A stretch of DNA of 36,644 nt from an uncultured Myxococcales bacterium (lineage in GTDB: Bacteria; Myxococcota_A; Polyangia; Nannocystales; Nannocystaceae). The DNA lies in assembly GCA_902826865.1 (NCBI GenBank), contig CADEGN010000039.1, forward strand, positions 4,176 through 40,819. The letters are read 5' to 3'. The first letter of the stretch is position 1. Every line of letters starts with the position of its first letter. Below are positions 26,023-34,788 of the stretch, piece by piece. The notes under the pieces were generated by a model, which ran no database searches, was not told the origin of the DNA, and saw nothing but the letters and a program-made list of their open reading frames with translations. Made by a program: the position numbers and the translations under genes.

Positions 26023-26972
26023 TTGCCCAGCGCCGCGTGAAGCGTGCGCCGCAAATCCGCCATCAACTCGGCGTTCTTGACGTCGATGACCGGCTCGGTG
26101 TCGTATTGCTCCCAAAATACGTTGGCCGCCACGTCGTCGCCGACTTCGAGACCGCGGCGAAGCTTGCGGTTGTCGGGGACGAATCCCCGATTGAGCAGGC
26201 CTGTGATGGTGTTGGCGATCGTGCCATTGAGGCCACAGATCAACACCGCTACGCGGTCGGGTCGGAGCTCGCCCTTGGCCAGGCCGAGCGCCTCTTCCGC
26301 CTCGGCCCGGCGACCGGGGTCGGTTACCGACTCGGCGCGCCCACGCCAACCAGTCCACTCCGGCCCGGGGCGACTGACCGCCGGCAGATAGCGCAGCCCG
26401 TTGGTCCGCGCGAGCTCTTCGAGCTCGGCACGGTAGCCAAGCCCCGACGGATGGCTTGCGCCGTGCACGATGGCGAGATCGTCCAGCCGCGCGTGCGGAT
26501 CGCGACGCACACGGGACCGGGCAATGCTGACGAACGGCGCCAACCCGGTGCCCGCCGCGACGCACAACTTGAGGCGCCGATCGGCCAGGCCGACCGTGCC
26601 CTCGAGGGTGAAGTGTCCGGTCGCCACCGCGCGGCAATACATGCGCTCACCGACCCGAATCGGCCACATGACATGGGTGAGCGGGAGTTCTGACTCGGGC
26701 TCGCCGACCCTGCGGATATAGAACTCCAGGTCGCGATCGTCCTCGGGCGGCGACGCGATCGACATCGGGCGGCGCACCGACAGCGGCCGAGGATCGGTCT
26801 CGCCCTCGACGACCGCGCGGTTCATGCCGATGGTGACGTATTGGCCTGGCACGAACCACGCCCCTTCCGAGGGCCGATGGATTTCGTCCGGTCGGAGCCG
26901 AAAAATCGACAGCGTGGGCTCGAGGTCCTCGCGGGCGACGAGCGTGGCGTTGTACTCGAGCAGCTTCGACAT
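26019..26972 (-). CDS. Ferredoxin-NADP reductase-like flavoprotein
   Basis: A 317-residue protein. The FAD-binding barrel includes PRPLSVRRPMSIASPPEDDR, where R-P-M-S replaces the canonical R-x-Y-S/T, and GHFTLEGTVGLADRR. The NAD(P)-binding half has CVAAGTGLAPFVSIARSRV, VHGASHPSGLGYRAELEEL and VLICGLNGTIANTI, the usual cofactor and C-G motifs. The start, ATG 26972, gives MSKLLEYNATLVAREDL, the normal N-terminal beta strand. Family members shuttle electrons between NADPH and ferredoxin or flavodoxin. A loop of roughly 40 residues between the nicotinamide-binding strands (GPEWTGWRGRAESVTDPG) is normal for FprA-like proteins. It lies 11 nt behind the DUF4202 gene and overlaps the nitrilase gene, a pairing that suggests a shared pathway I cannot name. 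Confidence 0.9.
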   Translation of the reverse strand: MSKLLEYNATLVAREDLEPTLSIFRLRPDEIHRPSEGAWFVPGQYVTIGMNRAVVEGETDPRPLSVRRPMSIASPPEDDRDLEFYIRRVGEPESELPLTHVMWPIRVGERMYCRAVATGHFTLEGTVGLADRRLKLCVAAGTGLAPFVSIARSRVRRDPHARLDDLAIVHGASHPSGLGYRAELEELARTNGLRYLPAVSRPGPEWTGWRGRAESVTDPGRRAEAEEALGLAKGELRPDRVAVLICGLNGTIANTITGLLNRGFVPDNRKLRRGLEVGDDVAANVFWEQYDTEPVIDVKNAELMADLRRTLHAALGK

Positions 26973-26983
26973 CGAGCGCGATG

Positions 26984-27616
26984 TTACTGCGCCGTGGCGC
27001 GGGCGACCAGGGCGCGCAACGACGCCGGCAACCCGGCCACGGCGGCCGCTACGGCCCAGCGTCCCCGGGGCGACAGCTTGTCCCACGTTTTGCGCAGGAT
27101 CCGAACCAGGTCCTCGTCGGATCTACCGGTGGCGAAGGTCGCGAGCTCGTCAACGACGAACCGCAAGCAAACGGCGTCCTCAAGCAACGCCGCGTCGGCA
27201 TCGTCGCGAAGGTTGCGTTTGCTCAGGATGGCAACGACCCGCTCGATCGTAGCCGCGTCGTAGCCGGTGGCCTCCAGCTCTCCGGCGGCGATCGCGACCT
27301 GGCGGCGGGTCTGCTCGCTGCGCCATCGCTTGTAGCCCTGCGGCGTGGCCGGAAACGCGTCGCGCCCCAGCTCAAAGCGCCGCACATGTTGGCACAGCGC
27401 TGCGAGCCGCACGACTTCGCTGGCCTCCGGATCGAGCTGCAACACGAACATCGACAGCCGTGCGTGATAATCCTGCGACGCGCTGCTGGTCTCGTTCCCG
27501 CGCGTGACCGTGCGCGGATCCTCGGCGTGATGGCGCGCGAATCGAGCGGCGGCAGCCGCGAAGCGCTCTGGGTCGGCGACGGACGACACTGCCAGCAACC
27601 ATAACCGACGAGACAT
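26984..27616 (-). CDS. DUF4202 family protein
   Basis: A 210-residue soluble, mainly helical protein. The sequence DPERFAAAAARFARHHAEDP near the start, then SQDYHARLSMFVLQLDPEASEVVRLAALCQHVRRFE, shown here as DYHARLSMFVLQLDPEAS and VVRLAALCQHVRRFE, then PQGYKRWRSEQTRRQ and LEDAVCLRFVVDELATF, match the DUF4202 family as I know it: the EVVRLAxxxQHxxRW and L-x-K-x-x-L-x-x-D-x-x-x-x-x-L-E-D-x-x-C-L segments. The conserved His/Asp pattern recalls HD-type metal proteins, yet no activity is known to me. ATG 27616 was chosen for the family-typical N-terminus MSRRLWLLAVSSV. It lies 75 nt behind the HTTM gene and 11 nt ahead of the flavoprotein gene. Confidence 0.83.
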   Translation of the reverse strand: MSRRLWLLAVSSVADPERFAAAAARFARHHAEDPRTVTRGNETSSASQDYHARLSMFVLQLDPEASEVVRLAALCQHVRRFELGRDAFPATPQGYKRWRSEQTRRQVAIAAGELEATGYDAATIERVVAILSKRNLRDDADAALLEDAVCLRFVVDELATFATGRSDEDLVRILRKTWDKLSPRGRWAVAAAVAGLPASLRALVARATAQ

Positions 27617-27691
27617 GACGCCGTGGTCTCGCTGGGCGACGGCGTCGAAGCGGCGTCTCACGGCCGCCGGCGCTTGGTAGCGCCCGCGCGG

Positions 27692-28678
27692 CTACCCCGA
27701 CGGCAGACCCGCTGCGACGTCTTGCTTCCCGCGTTGGCGGAACCGGGCGAGCAGCCGCGTGGCCTCGCCTGGGGTGAGAAACGCGAAGTAGCTGGCGATC
27801 GCCAGCGGGCTAAACCACGCCACGTAGAGCATCGCTTGGATTCCGACATGCATTGCCACACCAAACCCGAGCCAAGGCAGCCGCAGGTCGGGCCAACGCC
27901 GCGGGCGGCCGGCAAGCTCCCGCGTAATCTGCCAAAGCATGAACCCCGCGAAGCAGATCTCCCACCAGAGCACCACGTAGGTGAGCGGACTTAGCACCCA
28001 CGGCTGCAACGCCGCGAGAACGTCCGGAATGTCGAAGTGCCGATTGTACGGATTCACCAGGGTGAAATAGAGCGCAGTGCCATGCTTGTGCCACGTCGGT
28101 CCGTGCTTGAGCAGACCCGTTGCCGTGTACATCACCGCGACTTGAAACTGAATGACCCTGCGGCACCACACCGGCACCGGTCTCGGACCGAGCCGTCGAG
28201 CGTCGAGCGAAACGCCGCGCCCGGTGGGCATCAGCAGCAGAAGCGTGGCCAACGCCATCTGCAGTTGATCAGGTAGGGAGTACAGCAGGGGATTGCGTCC
28301 CACCATACTGACCCACACGACCCAGGCGACGATCGACGCCGGCGTGGTCCGCCACCCTACGAGCCAACACAGATGCGCGACGACCCCGAGCCCGAAGATG
28401 CCCTGCACCGCCCACGGCGCCTCCACGATGAAGAACAAGGACATCCGCGAAGGAAACGCCTCTCGCGCGTAGCGGCCCGCCAACGGTGACGCGGCCGAAA
28501 AGTACTCGGCGACCGCACCGATGTGCGTCACCAAACTCGCGGTCAACACCGTCACAACCGCAATGCGGAGAAGTCCGAGGGCGGTGGGGTCCTCCGGATC
28601 GAGCCACACTCGGCCGACTACGCGGTCCAACGCGGCCAAGGCACCGCGACGCGGTGCTACGCTGGTGGCCTCAGCCAT
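27692..28678 (-). CDS. HTTM domain membrane protein (vitamin K carboxylase-like)
   Basis: A 328-residue membrane protein with the horizontally transferred transmembrane (HTTM) fold found in gamma-glutamyl carboxylases. Typical elements are LGLLRIAVVTVLTASLVTH, IGAVAEYFS, GIFGLGVVAHLCWLVGWRTT, FQVAVMYTATGLLKHGPTWHKHGTALYFTLV and the Trp-rich helix YVVLWWEICFAGFMLW. A motif resembling the Lys of the carboxylase (KHGPTWHKHGTAL) is present; the full C-terminal domain of vertebrate carboxylase is not. Bacterial HTTM proteins are uncharacterised for the most part. It overlaps the preceding 219-residue-frame gene by 8 bp (ATG 28678, stop of neighbour 28671-28673), so the pair are coupled. Confidence 0.87.
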   Translation of the reverse strand: MAEATSVAPRRGALAALDRVVGRVWLDPEDPTALGLLRIAVVTVLTASLVTHIGAVAEYFSAASPLAGRYAREAFPSRMSLFFIVEAPWAVQGIFGLGVVAHLCWLVGWRTTPASIVAWVVWVSMVGRNPLLYSLPDQLQMALATLLLLMPTGRGVSLDARRLGPRPVPVWCRRVIQFQVAVMYTATGLLKHGPTWHKHGTALYFTLVNPYNRHFDIPDVLAALQPWVLSPLTYVVLWWEICFAGFMLWQITRELAGRPRRWPDLRLPWLGFGVAMHVGIQAMLYVAWFSPLAIASYFAFLTPGEATRLLARFRQRGKQDVAAGLPSG

Positions 28679-29252
28679 CGCTCTCCGGGCGACGCGCACG
28701 ATCCAGATCGATCATCTGCTTCACGGGTCCCGACTCGCAGTACGCGAGCGTGACGAGCTTGCGCTCGGCCTCCGACAGCGACGGTCCGCCGTGGGCCACC
28801 GCCCGCGGCGTGCCGAACCGGCGTTTCACCTGGAACATGCGCACGATCACGGGCGGATCGCCGCGTCTCGCCTCGCGCACGCACACCATCCGCAGGTACC
28901 ATGTGCGGTTGTCGTTGCGACTGTCCGGGTGATAGTTCGCATAGTGTCGCCAGATCGACATCCGAGTCTTGTCCCACGCCCAGTGCGTCCCCCACCCGTT
29001 CGCCAGTTCGTCGTTCTCCTCGAGTCCGGCCACGCGACCATCGCGGTATTCCGCGACGAGTTCCATGTACGTTTGGGCACGCTGCGGGTCTGGTGCGTAC
29101 ATTCCCCAAACTTCTTTGACGCTGACTTGAAGGAGCACGCGGGCGATGGCCCCGGGTGCCGGCCCGAAGCGCTCCGTCGGCAGGGTGGGGGCGACGATGG
29201 CGACGACGAGGGCGGTCGGGAGCAACGCGTGCAGCAAGCGCAGCAGCCTCAC
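28671..29252 (-). CDS. Small membrane-anchored protein, partner of the HTTM protein
   Basis: A 193-residue protein from GTG 29252, whose start overlaps the metallopeptidase stop (GTGA). One N-terminal membrane segment (LLHALLPTALVVAIVAPTLP), then a soluble domain containing VSVKEVWGMYAPDPQRAQTYMELVAEYRDG, split here as VSVKEVWGMYAPDP and RAQTYMELVAEYRDG, with KTRMSIWRHYANYHPDS and VRMFQVKRRFGTPRAV. The W-x-M-Y/F-x-P-D-P element is familiar from proteins encoded next to bacterial HTTM genes, where a small partner follows the same pattern (WxMFAPxP). Its function is unknown. Coupled on both sides by overlaps: the metallopeptidase before it and the HTTM gene after it. Confidence 0.83.
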   Translation of the reverse strand: MRLLRLLHALLPTALVVAIVAPTLPTERFGPAPGAIARVLLQVSVKEVWGMYAPDPQRAQTYMELVAEYRDGRVAGLEENDELANGWGTHWAWDKTRMSIWRHYANYHPDSRNDNRTWYLRMVCVREARRGDPPVIVRMFQVKRRFGTPRAVAHGGPSLSEAERKLVTLAYCESGPVKQMIDLDRARRPESDG

Positions 29253-31480
29253 CGTCGCCTCCGCCGCAACAGAAGAACAGCGAGCGACAGTGCCCAAAGA
29301 CGGGGCCGCGCACCTGTATCGCACGCACAACTCGCCTGCGCGTTTCCGCCGTGCACGGCCTCCCGGAGCGACGCGTCTTCGCTCGTCTCGCCGTTCTCAC
29401 CCGTTTCGTCTCCGCCTGCGCCCGCCGCGGGATCGAGGATCCGCAGCGAAGACGCGACGACATCGACCTCGGCGGTGCCCGCGAAAGCGACATGGATGAT
29501 CTCGCCGGCGCGGAGGCCCCCGATGCGCGCACGATGGGTCGCTCCGCCGACGCGCTCTGCCGGCACCGCGAGATCCCAGTCGCCGCCAACCAAAGTGACT
29601 TCGCGGGCCTTGGTCGCCGCACCACTGGGATCACCTGCGTCATCACGCCGGACGACGTCATAGGAAAACTCGATTGCCCGGTCCGATCGCTTGACCAGCA
29701 CGATCGCCGACGCGTCGCCATCGCCCCGCGCGGTCAACTCCGCCTCCACAACGGCTTCTTGCGCGCCCTCGGGGATCTCGTACCGCAGCTGCATCGGCCC
29801 CGGCCACCACGGCGTGACAGCGGCGTTGACCTTGCGCAGATAGAGGGTGCGGCCGCGGGCGACCTCGGCCGCGTCGGTCACCACCCGCGGGCAATCAAAC
29901 AGTGATCGAGCGTCGAGCTCACGTGCAAGAATCTCGACGTCTGCCTCGGTCAGCTGACCGGCGTCCTGCATCTCACCGGCGACCTCGACCAAGCGCGCTG
30001 CCATATCTTCGAGCGTGGCATCGGGCGCCAGCCGGGTGAGCGACTGCAACACCACGTCGTCCAGCGACTTGCCGATGGCGGTCCGCGCGACCCAAAGCGC
30101 CCCCATGAGCGGCTCACTGTCGTTGTGCGATTGGCCGGCAAGATCGTTTGGACACGCGCGATCATTCTCGGCGGTGCGGATGTAGGGAGTCGACTGCGCC
30201 GGCGCAAATCGGCCGACATACTCCGCGAGTTCTGGGTCGCCAGTGACCATCACAGAGATGTAGTCCGCGACCGCTTCGTTGATCGCCGTGGCATCGACCA
30301 GCAGTCCATCGCTGCGGCGATTGGCCTGCGTGAGCCCCTCTGGCGCAAGCATCGCAACCACGCCATGCCCGAGTTCGTGGTAGATGACGTCACCATCGAA
30401 CGCGAAGTCCACGTCGGTCCCCTGCCCGAAAACCATCGTGGCGCCCTGCTCGGGATCGCACTGATCGCTGAAGAAGGCGTTGTTTAGCGGCTCAAAGTCG
30501 CGATCAACGCTCGGCGTGAGACCGCGAAAATTACCGAGCAGGAGCGAGTGCTCGCAGCGATACCCTTCGAGCCCGCGTGCGGCCATGAGCTGAAGGAACC
30601 GCTCGCCGTGGGCGTACATGCTTAGCTCGGCGTAGAGGTCGTCCGGATCCATGCTCTCGGTCGGATGCAGGATATTGGGCAACGCGACGTAGAAGTCGCC
30701 GCCGACGTCTGAGTGGGTACGCGCCACAGGAAAGCAATCCCCCTCGTCGTGCCATGGCGGGACGACCGCCGGCGCGACTGCCGAGCAGTTCATCGCGGAG
30801 ATCCGGGTACCCACCAACGGAACGCCGGGACCGTCGACGTCGATGTCATGCAACGTAACGTCGATCGCGACCGGAGTTCTCGACGGGTTCTCGGGGTAGA
30901 TCCGCGCCCGCGAGGTGAACACGTTCTCGCGTTCGTCGATGAGCTCCCCGCTCTCCGCCGAGAGCCAGATCGTTCTTCGGGTTGGTTCGGGGCGGATCAC
31001 AAGGGGGAGCTGCACTTCCCAGGCCATGATCGGCACCCCACCAACGAGGCGATACACCAGCTCCGGCGCGCGCTCCGGCGCCGCCGGGCCTCCTGCGGGC
31101 GCGTTCGCCACGAACCGTTGCCACGCGGCCTCGCCGCCCAGGCGCGCGTCGGTCGGCGCGAGCTCAGGCGCGAGCTCCACGCCCCGCGACGCGACGGTGC
31201 GGACGTCCCCCCGCGCGCCGTAACGGACGACCTCAAAGGCTCCCCGCAGCGGCCGACCCGCCAGCGTGAAGCGGTGGACAACAAGGCGACCGCGCGCGAG
31301 TTGATGGGCCATTGCGAGCGGCTGCCCTTCGCGACGTTGCAGCGTCGCGACCGGGCTCGCCACCGCCAACGGGGCTGCGAGCATCGCCGCGAGCGTAAGC
31401 CCGAATGCGATGGGTCGTCGGACCCGGCGCGCGAGACTCGCGCCGACCGAGCCGAGTCGATGGCTGTCACGTAAGGCCAT
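29249..31480 (-). CDS. Secreted zinc metallopeptidase with MYXO-CTERM-like tail
   Basis: A 743-residue protein. A basic N-terminus and hydrophobic run (IAFGLTLAAMLAAPLAVASP) form a signal peptide. After a propeptide-like part (to about residue 250), the catalytic region has VIYHELGHGVVAM (His368, Glu369, His372) and NEAVADYISVMVTG with Glu402 as third ligand, the gluzincin plan of M4/M36 peptidases. The C-terminal third is beta-rich (RYEIPEGAQEAVVEAEL). It ends in SCACDTGARPRLWALSLAV and a run of Arg: Cys-Ala-Cys, a hydrophobic helix, then basic residues, the MYXO-CTERM sorting tail that is recognised in Myxococcota. So the enzyme is probably anchored at or released from the cell surface. The ATG at 31480 was chosen for the signal peptide. 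Confidence 0.88.
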   Translation of the reverse strand: MALRDSHRLGSVGASLARRVRRPIAFGLTLAAMLAAPLAVASPVATLQRREGQPLAMAHQLARGRLVVHRFTLAGRPLRGAFEVVRYGARGDVRTVASRGVELAPELAPTDARLGGEAAWQRFVANAPAGGPAAPERAPELVYRLVGGVPIMAWEVQLPLVIRPEPTRRTIWLSAESGELIDERENVFTSRARIYPENPSRTPVAIDVTLHDIDVDGPGVPLVGTRISAMNCSAVAPAVVPPWHDEGDCFPVARTHSDVGGDFYVALPNILHPTESMDPDDLYAELSMYAHGERFLQLMAARGLEGYRCEHSLLLGNFRGLTPSVDRDFEPLNNAFFSDQCDPEQGATMVFGQGTDVDFAFDGDVIYHELGHGVVAMLAPEGLTQANRRSDGLLVDATAINEAVADYISVMVTGDPELAEYVGRFAPAQSTPYIRTAENDRACPNDLAGQSHNDSEPLMGALWVARTAIGKSLDDVVLQSLTRLAPDATLEDMAARLVEVAGEMQDAGQLTEADVEILARELDARSLFDCPRVVTDAAEVARGRTLYLRKVNAAVTPWWPGPMQLRYEIPEGAQEAVVEAELTARGDGDASAIVLVKRSDRAIEFSYDVVRRDDAGDPSGAATKAREVTLVGGDWDLAVPAERVGGATHRARIGGLRAGEIIHVAFAGTAEVDVVASSLRILDPAAGAGGDETGENGETSEDASLREAVHGGNAQASCACDTGARPRLWALSLAVLLLRRRRR

Positions 31481-31552
31481 TCGGGCGTCAACACCCAACG
31501 AAGGGGCGACCGATCCATGATACCTTCCGAAGCGCTGATAGTGGGAGGGTTT

Positions 31553-32845
31553 GTGCGCGCAGCAATCGTCGGTGCCATCGCCCTCGCGTTCGTGGGATGC
31601 CGCGAAGATCCGTTCGACTTTGGCCAGCCGCGCAGCTGCGAGCTCGCCGACCAGAACGCATGGGTCGAGCAGCTGATGTTCGAGGCGTATCTGTGGAACG
31701 ATCAACTCGTCGACGTCGATCCCGACCGTTACGAGACGCCGAGCGACGTGATCACCGCGATGCGCGTCGATCCTGATCGGTGGTCGCGGGTCTCCGATCG
31801 GGTGCGCACAGACGCGCTCTTCCAGGAGGGCAAGACGGTCGGACTTGGGTTTCGAACCGAGCGAAACGACGCCGACGAAGTGGTCGTGGCCTGGGTGACG
31901 CCCGATTCGCCCGCCGCGCAGGCCGACCTGCGCCGTTCCGACGTTCTGCGCGCCGTCGCGGGGGTCAGCGTGCCCGAGATCGACGCCGACGACCGCTGGA
32001 AGGAGCTGTACGGCGAAAATGAGCCCGGGGTCTCGGTCCGCATCTCGGTGCAGCGTCCAGGCGAAGCGCCGCGCGAGGTCGAACTAACAAAGGACTGGAT
32101 CACCATCAACACAGTGCCGGTGGTCGACGTCCTCGATGGCGAGCGTGGACCGGTGGGCTACTTCGTCTTCTCAGGGTTCGTCGACACCTCGACCGATCGC
32201 CTGGACGAGGCGTTCCTACGCTTCAAGAAGCGTGGGGTCCGCGACGTGATCGTGGACCTGCGCTACAACAGCGGCGGGCGTGTGCGCGTGGCTCGGCACC
32301 TCGTCGATCTCCTGGTCGGCGACCTGGGCAACGGCAACACCGGCTACAAAGTCCGGTACGGAGCTGGCCTCGACGACGAAGACGACGATCACTTGATTCG
32401 TCGCGCGGACAACTCGCTGCGCGATCCACGATCGATCGTGTTTATCACCACCGGCGACACGCTGTCGGCCAGCGAGTTGGTGATCAACGCCACGCGGCCC
32501 TACATCGACACGCAAATCGTCGGGGCGGTCACGGGAGGCAAGCCAGTCGGCTCGCATCAGTGGGACTTCTGCGACAAGATCGCGCAGCCGGTGACGTTCG
32601 AGCTGCTCAACGCCGAGGACCAGGGCGGGTACTTCGATGGGCTCCCGCCGAACTGCGCGGCCCCCGACGACCTTACGCACGCGCTCGGCGATCCCGAGGA
32701 GACCTCGCTCGCCCAGGCGTTGCATGTCATAGCCACCGGCGTCTGCATGGACTTGCCGACCGCAGAGCCCGACGACGAAGCCGGACCTACGCGCCTACCG
32801 CCGCAGGTTCACGTCGACGAGGAGATGCTGCGCGGGGTCTTCTAG
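31553..32845 (+). CDS. S41-family (C-terminal processing) peptidase with PDZ domain, lipoprotein
   Basis: About 430 residues from GTG 31553, which has GGGAGGG a few bases upstream and starts a classic lipoprotein signal VRAAIVGAIALAFVGC; ATG 31517 is an alternative. A PDZ domain covers about residues 90-175 (TVGLGFRTERNDADEVVVAW, SPAAQADLRRSDVLRAVAGV). The S41 core follows: GYFVFSGFVDTSTDRLDEAF, VIVDLRYNSGGRVRVARHLV, FITTGDTLSASELVINATRP with the nucleophile Ser, and GAVTGGKPVGSHQWDFCD with the general-base Lys. Lipidation and export would put it at the cell envelope. The C-terminus is acidic. It is divergent from the metallopeptidase gene (72 nt between starts); the two secreted peptidases could share a regulator. 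The tail end is 17 nt from the convergent von Willebrand gene. Confidence 0.9.
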   Translation: MRAAIVGAIALAFVGCREDPFDFGQPRSCELADQNAWVEQLMFEAYLWNDQLVDVDPDRYETPSDVITAMRVDPDRWSRVSDRVRTDALFQEGKTVGLGFRTERNDADEVVVAWVTPDSPAAQADLRRSDVLRAVAGVSVPEIDADDRWKELYGENEPGVSVRISVQRPGEAPREVELTKDWITINTVPVVDVLDGERGPVGYFVFSGFVDTSTDRLDEAFLRFKKRGVRDVIVDLRYNSGGRVRVARHLVDLLVGDLGNGNTGYKVRYGAGLDDEDDDHLIRRADNSLRDPRSIVFITTGDTLSASELVINATRPYIDTQIVGAVTGGKPVGSHQWDFCDKIAQPVTFELLNAEDQGGYFDGLPPNCAAPDDLTHALGDPEETSLAQALHVIATGVCMDLPTAEPDDEAGPTRLPPQVHVDEEMLRGVF

Positions 32846-32862
32846 TTTCTAGTCGGGCTCCC

Positions 32863-34788
32863 CTAAAGCGGGATCTTCTCGTCCCACGACCAGAAGCACG
32901 CGGGCGATCCATTGCAGCGCGTGCCCACGCCCTCGATCGAGACACACCGCGCTAGGCGGCAGTTGCCGCCGTTTTGGCACTGCTCGAGCTCGACTCGCCG
33001 CGGTTCGCACGCCGACGCCGTGCAAAAGCCCCCCGGCTCGCAGGTCGCCTCGTTGTTGCCGCAGTAGTCGTAGAGCAGGGCGCGCGGGCGACAGATCCGC
33101 GGTTCGATGAGGTTGTCGACCTTCACGCGGGAACAGTTGAGCTCGGGACACTGCTCCGGCTCGGAGCATGCCGCGCCCGACGCGAGCACGTCGATGCACT
33201 CGAGTCCGTTGCAGTAAGAGACACCCGGATCGCAACCTACGCCGCAGGTCCCGGTATTTTCCGGCTCCGGCGGCACGCACTGCGGATCACCCGGGTCGTC
33301 GTCACAGACCGTGCCGGTGGCCGCGCAGGTGTCGTCTTGGCCGATGCAGCTGACGCCCTGGCTCGGTGCGTCGCCGGGCGCCTGGCACACGCCGTCGCCG
33401 TTGCAGCACTGGTCGTCAGTGCAGCCGCCACACGCGAGGAGTCCGCCGCACTGCGCACCATCGCATCCGGTCGCGAACAGCCCGGGGCCGCACTGATCAC
33501 TCGGATCGCTGCCGAAGAGATCCGCATCAAACTTGCAGACCGCGCTGGAGCTCGTGACCGACGGACCCATCGCTTGGACGGCGACATCCGGCCTTCCCTC
33601 GGTGGCCGACGAGCAGTAGGCGAGCAAGTACGAACGCTCCGGATACTGAGCCACGCGGGTACCGATCTCCCCGAACGCTGCGGCCCAATCCTCGACATTG
33701 GGCGCGAGGAACGAGCCTTCTCGCCCGATCTTCTGCAACGTCTCGAAGTCGACCGTGCTGCTGATACCGACGGAGATCACGTTGTTCGTCGTCTTGTCGA
33801 CCTGGGCGGCGTCGAACGTGCCGTTGCTCGAGTCTATGCCGTCAGTGACCACGACCACCGTGCCCGTGGTCAGGACGCCACCCCAGGTGACGGCGTCGCG
33901 GAGATCGCGAATGCGTTGCGTGCGGTTGATCCCGACTTCGACCGCATCGAAGAGATCGGTGCCGCTGCCGTTGCCCGCGACGAGCACCGCCGGCGCGGGA
34001 TCGACGGCGATCGCCGCCAGTGCGGCGTCGACCGCGGCGAGGTCGCGGGTGAACGGAACGTACTCGCCGACGCTGTGGGCGAACACGTAGACCGAAACGG
34101 CGACGTCACTCTCCCCCGGCGCCGGGGCAAGTCCGGCCACGAACGTCCGAAGCTCGCCGATCAGGGTCGGCAGGTCGGCGCTTTGGGTCAACGAGTCCGA
34201 GACGTCGACAACCAGCGTGACGTACGACTCGACGTCGCGAGGAATAATGGTCGAGTAGCTCTCGACGTTTTGCCCGATGTCCACCTCGTTCTCGAGCACC
34301 TGGAGCTCGATCCCAAGTTCGTCCAGCTTGGCCGGAAGGACCGCATCCCCGGAGCAGAACGACACTGAGAAGAACAGCGCCACCGCCGGGGGGCCGGCCA
34401 CCATCTGACGGCAGTGGTCCTCGAGAAAGCGGACCTGGATGCAAGACTCGTCGACCACGCAGCTTTGAGCCGCGGCATCGGGAATGTAGCCCGGATCACA
34501 CGCGCAGTACTCGTCGCCATCGTTGTCGACGGCGCAGGTTCCATGCCCTTTGCACAGCTCGGCGTCGCAGTTGGCCTGGGCCCCCGTTGTCGAACCGCTG
34601 CCCTCCGCGGTCGAATCGGCGGTTCCGGCCGCGCTGGTCACGGTATTGCCCTGGCCGCTTCCGTCCCCGAACGTCACGGTAAGATCGGGCGCCGTCATGT
34701 CGATCGGCGAGGGGTCGTTCGGGCCGCCGCTGCAGCCGAGCCCGGCGAGCGCGAGAATCCAAAGACGTGACAGCATCCGCATGTTCAC
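32863..34788 (-). CDS. von Willebrand A domain, cysteine-rich surface lipoprotein
   Basis: A 641-residue protein. LSRLWILALAGLGCSGGP is a lipoprotein signal; GTG 34788, ATG 34782 and ATG 34776 are all possible starts. A Ser/Thr/Gly linker (residues 40-70) leads to an EGF-like module (CDAELCKGHGTCAVDNDG, CACDPGY). The von Willebrand A domain follows at about 185-400 with all MIDAS residues: DVSDS in LVVDVSDSLTQ, Thr in GSGTDLFDAVE, and Asp in VVVTDGIDSSN. The last 230 residues hold around 40 Cys in short loops (CGPGLFATGCDGAQCGGLL, CCNGDGVCQAPGD, CSEPEQCPELNCSRV). The architecture suggests a surface adhesin or sensor. Ligand unknown. Confidence 0.87.
   Translation of the reverse strand: MNMRMLSRLWILALAGLGCSGGPNDPSPIDMTAPDLTVTFGDGSGQGNTVTSAAGTADSTAEGSGSTTGAQANCDAELCKGHGTCAVDNDGDEYCACDPGYIPDAAAQSCVVDESCIQVRFLEDHCRQMVAGPPAVALFFSVSFCSGDAVLPAKLDELGIELQVLENEVDIGQNVESYSTIIPRDVESYVTLVVDVSDSLTQSADLPTLIGELRTFVAGLAPAPGESDVAVSVYVFAHSVGEYVPFTRDLAAVDAALAAIAVDPAPAVLVAGNGSGTDLFDAVEVGINRTQRIRDLRDAVTWGGVLTTGTVVVVTDGIDSSNGTFDAAQVDKTTNNVISVGISSTVDFETLQKIGREGSFLAPNVEDWAAAFGEIGTRVAQYPERSYLLAYCSSATEGRPDVAVQAMGPSVTSSSAVCKFDADLFGSDPSDQCGPGLFATGCDGAQCGGLLACGGCTDDQCCNGDGVCQAPGDAPSQGVSCIGQDDTCAATGTVCDDDPGDPQCVPPEPENTGTCGVGCDPGVSYCNGLECIDVLASGAACSEPEQCPELNCSRVKVDNLIEPRICRPRALLYDYCGNNEATCEPGGFCTASACEPRRVELEQCQNGGNCRLARCVSIEGVGTRCNGSPACFWSWDEKIPL

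Noticed and set aside
26023..26637. N-terminal extension of the nitrilase frame
   Set aside because: It runs through the reductase gene in another frame; the nitrilase fold starts exactly at ATG 26022 in an ATGA overlap.
32974..34368. 464-residue open frame antisense to the von Willebrand lipoprotein
   Set aside because: Composition is Arg/Ala/Asp-rich without domains, while the opposite strand has MIDAS, EGF-like and lipobox features.
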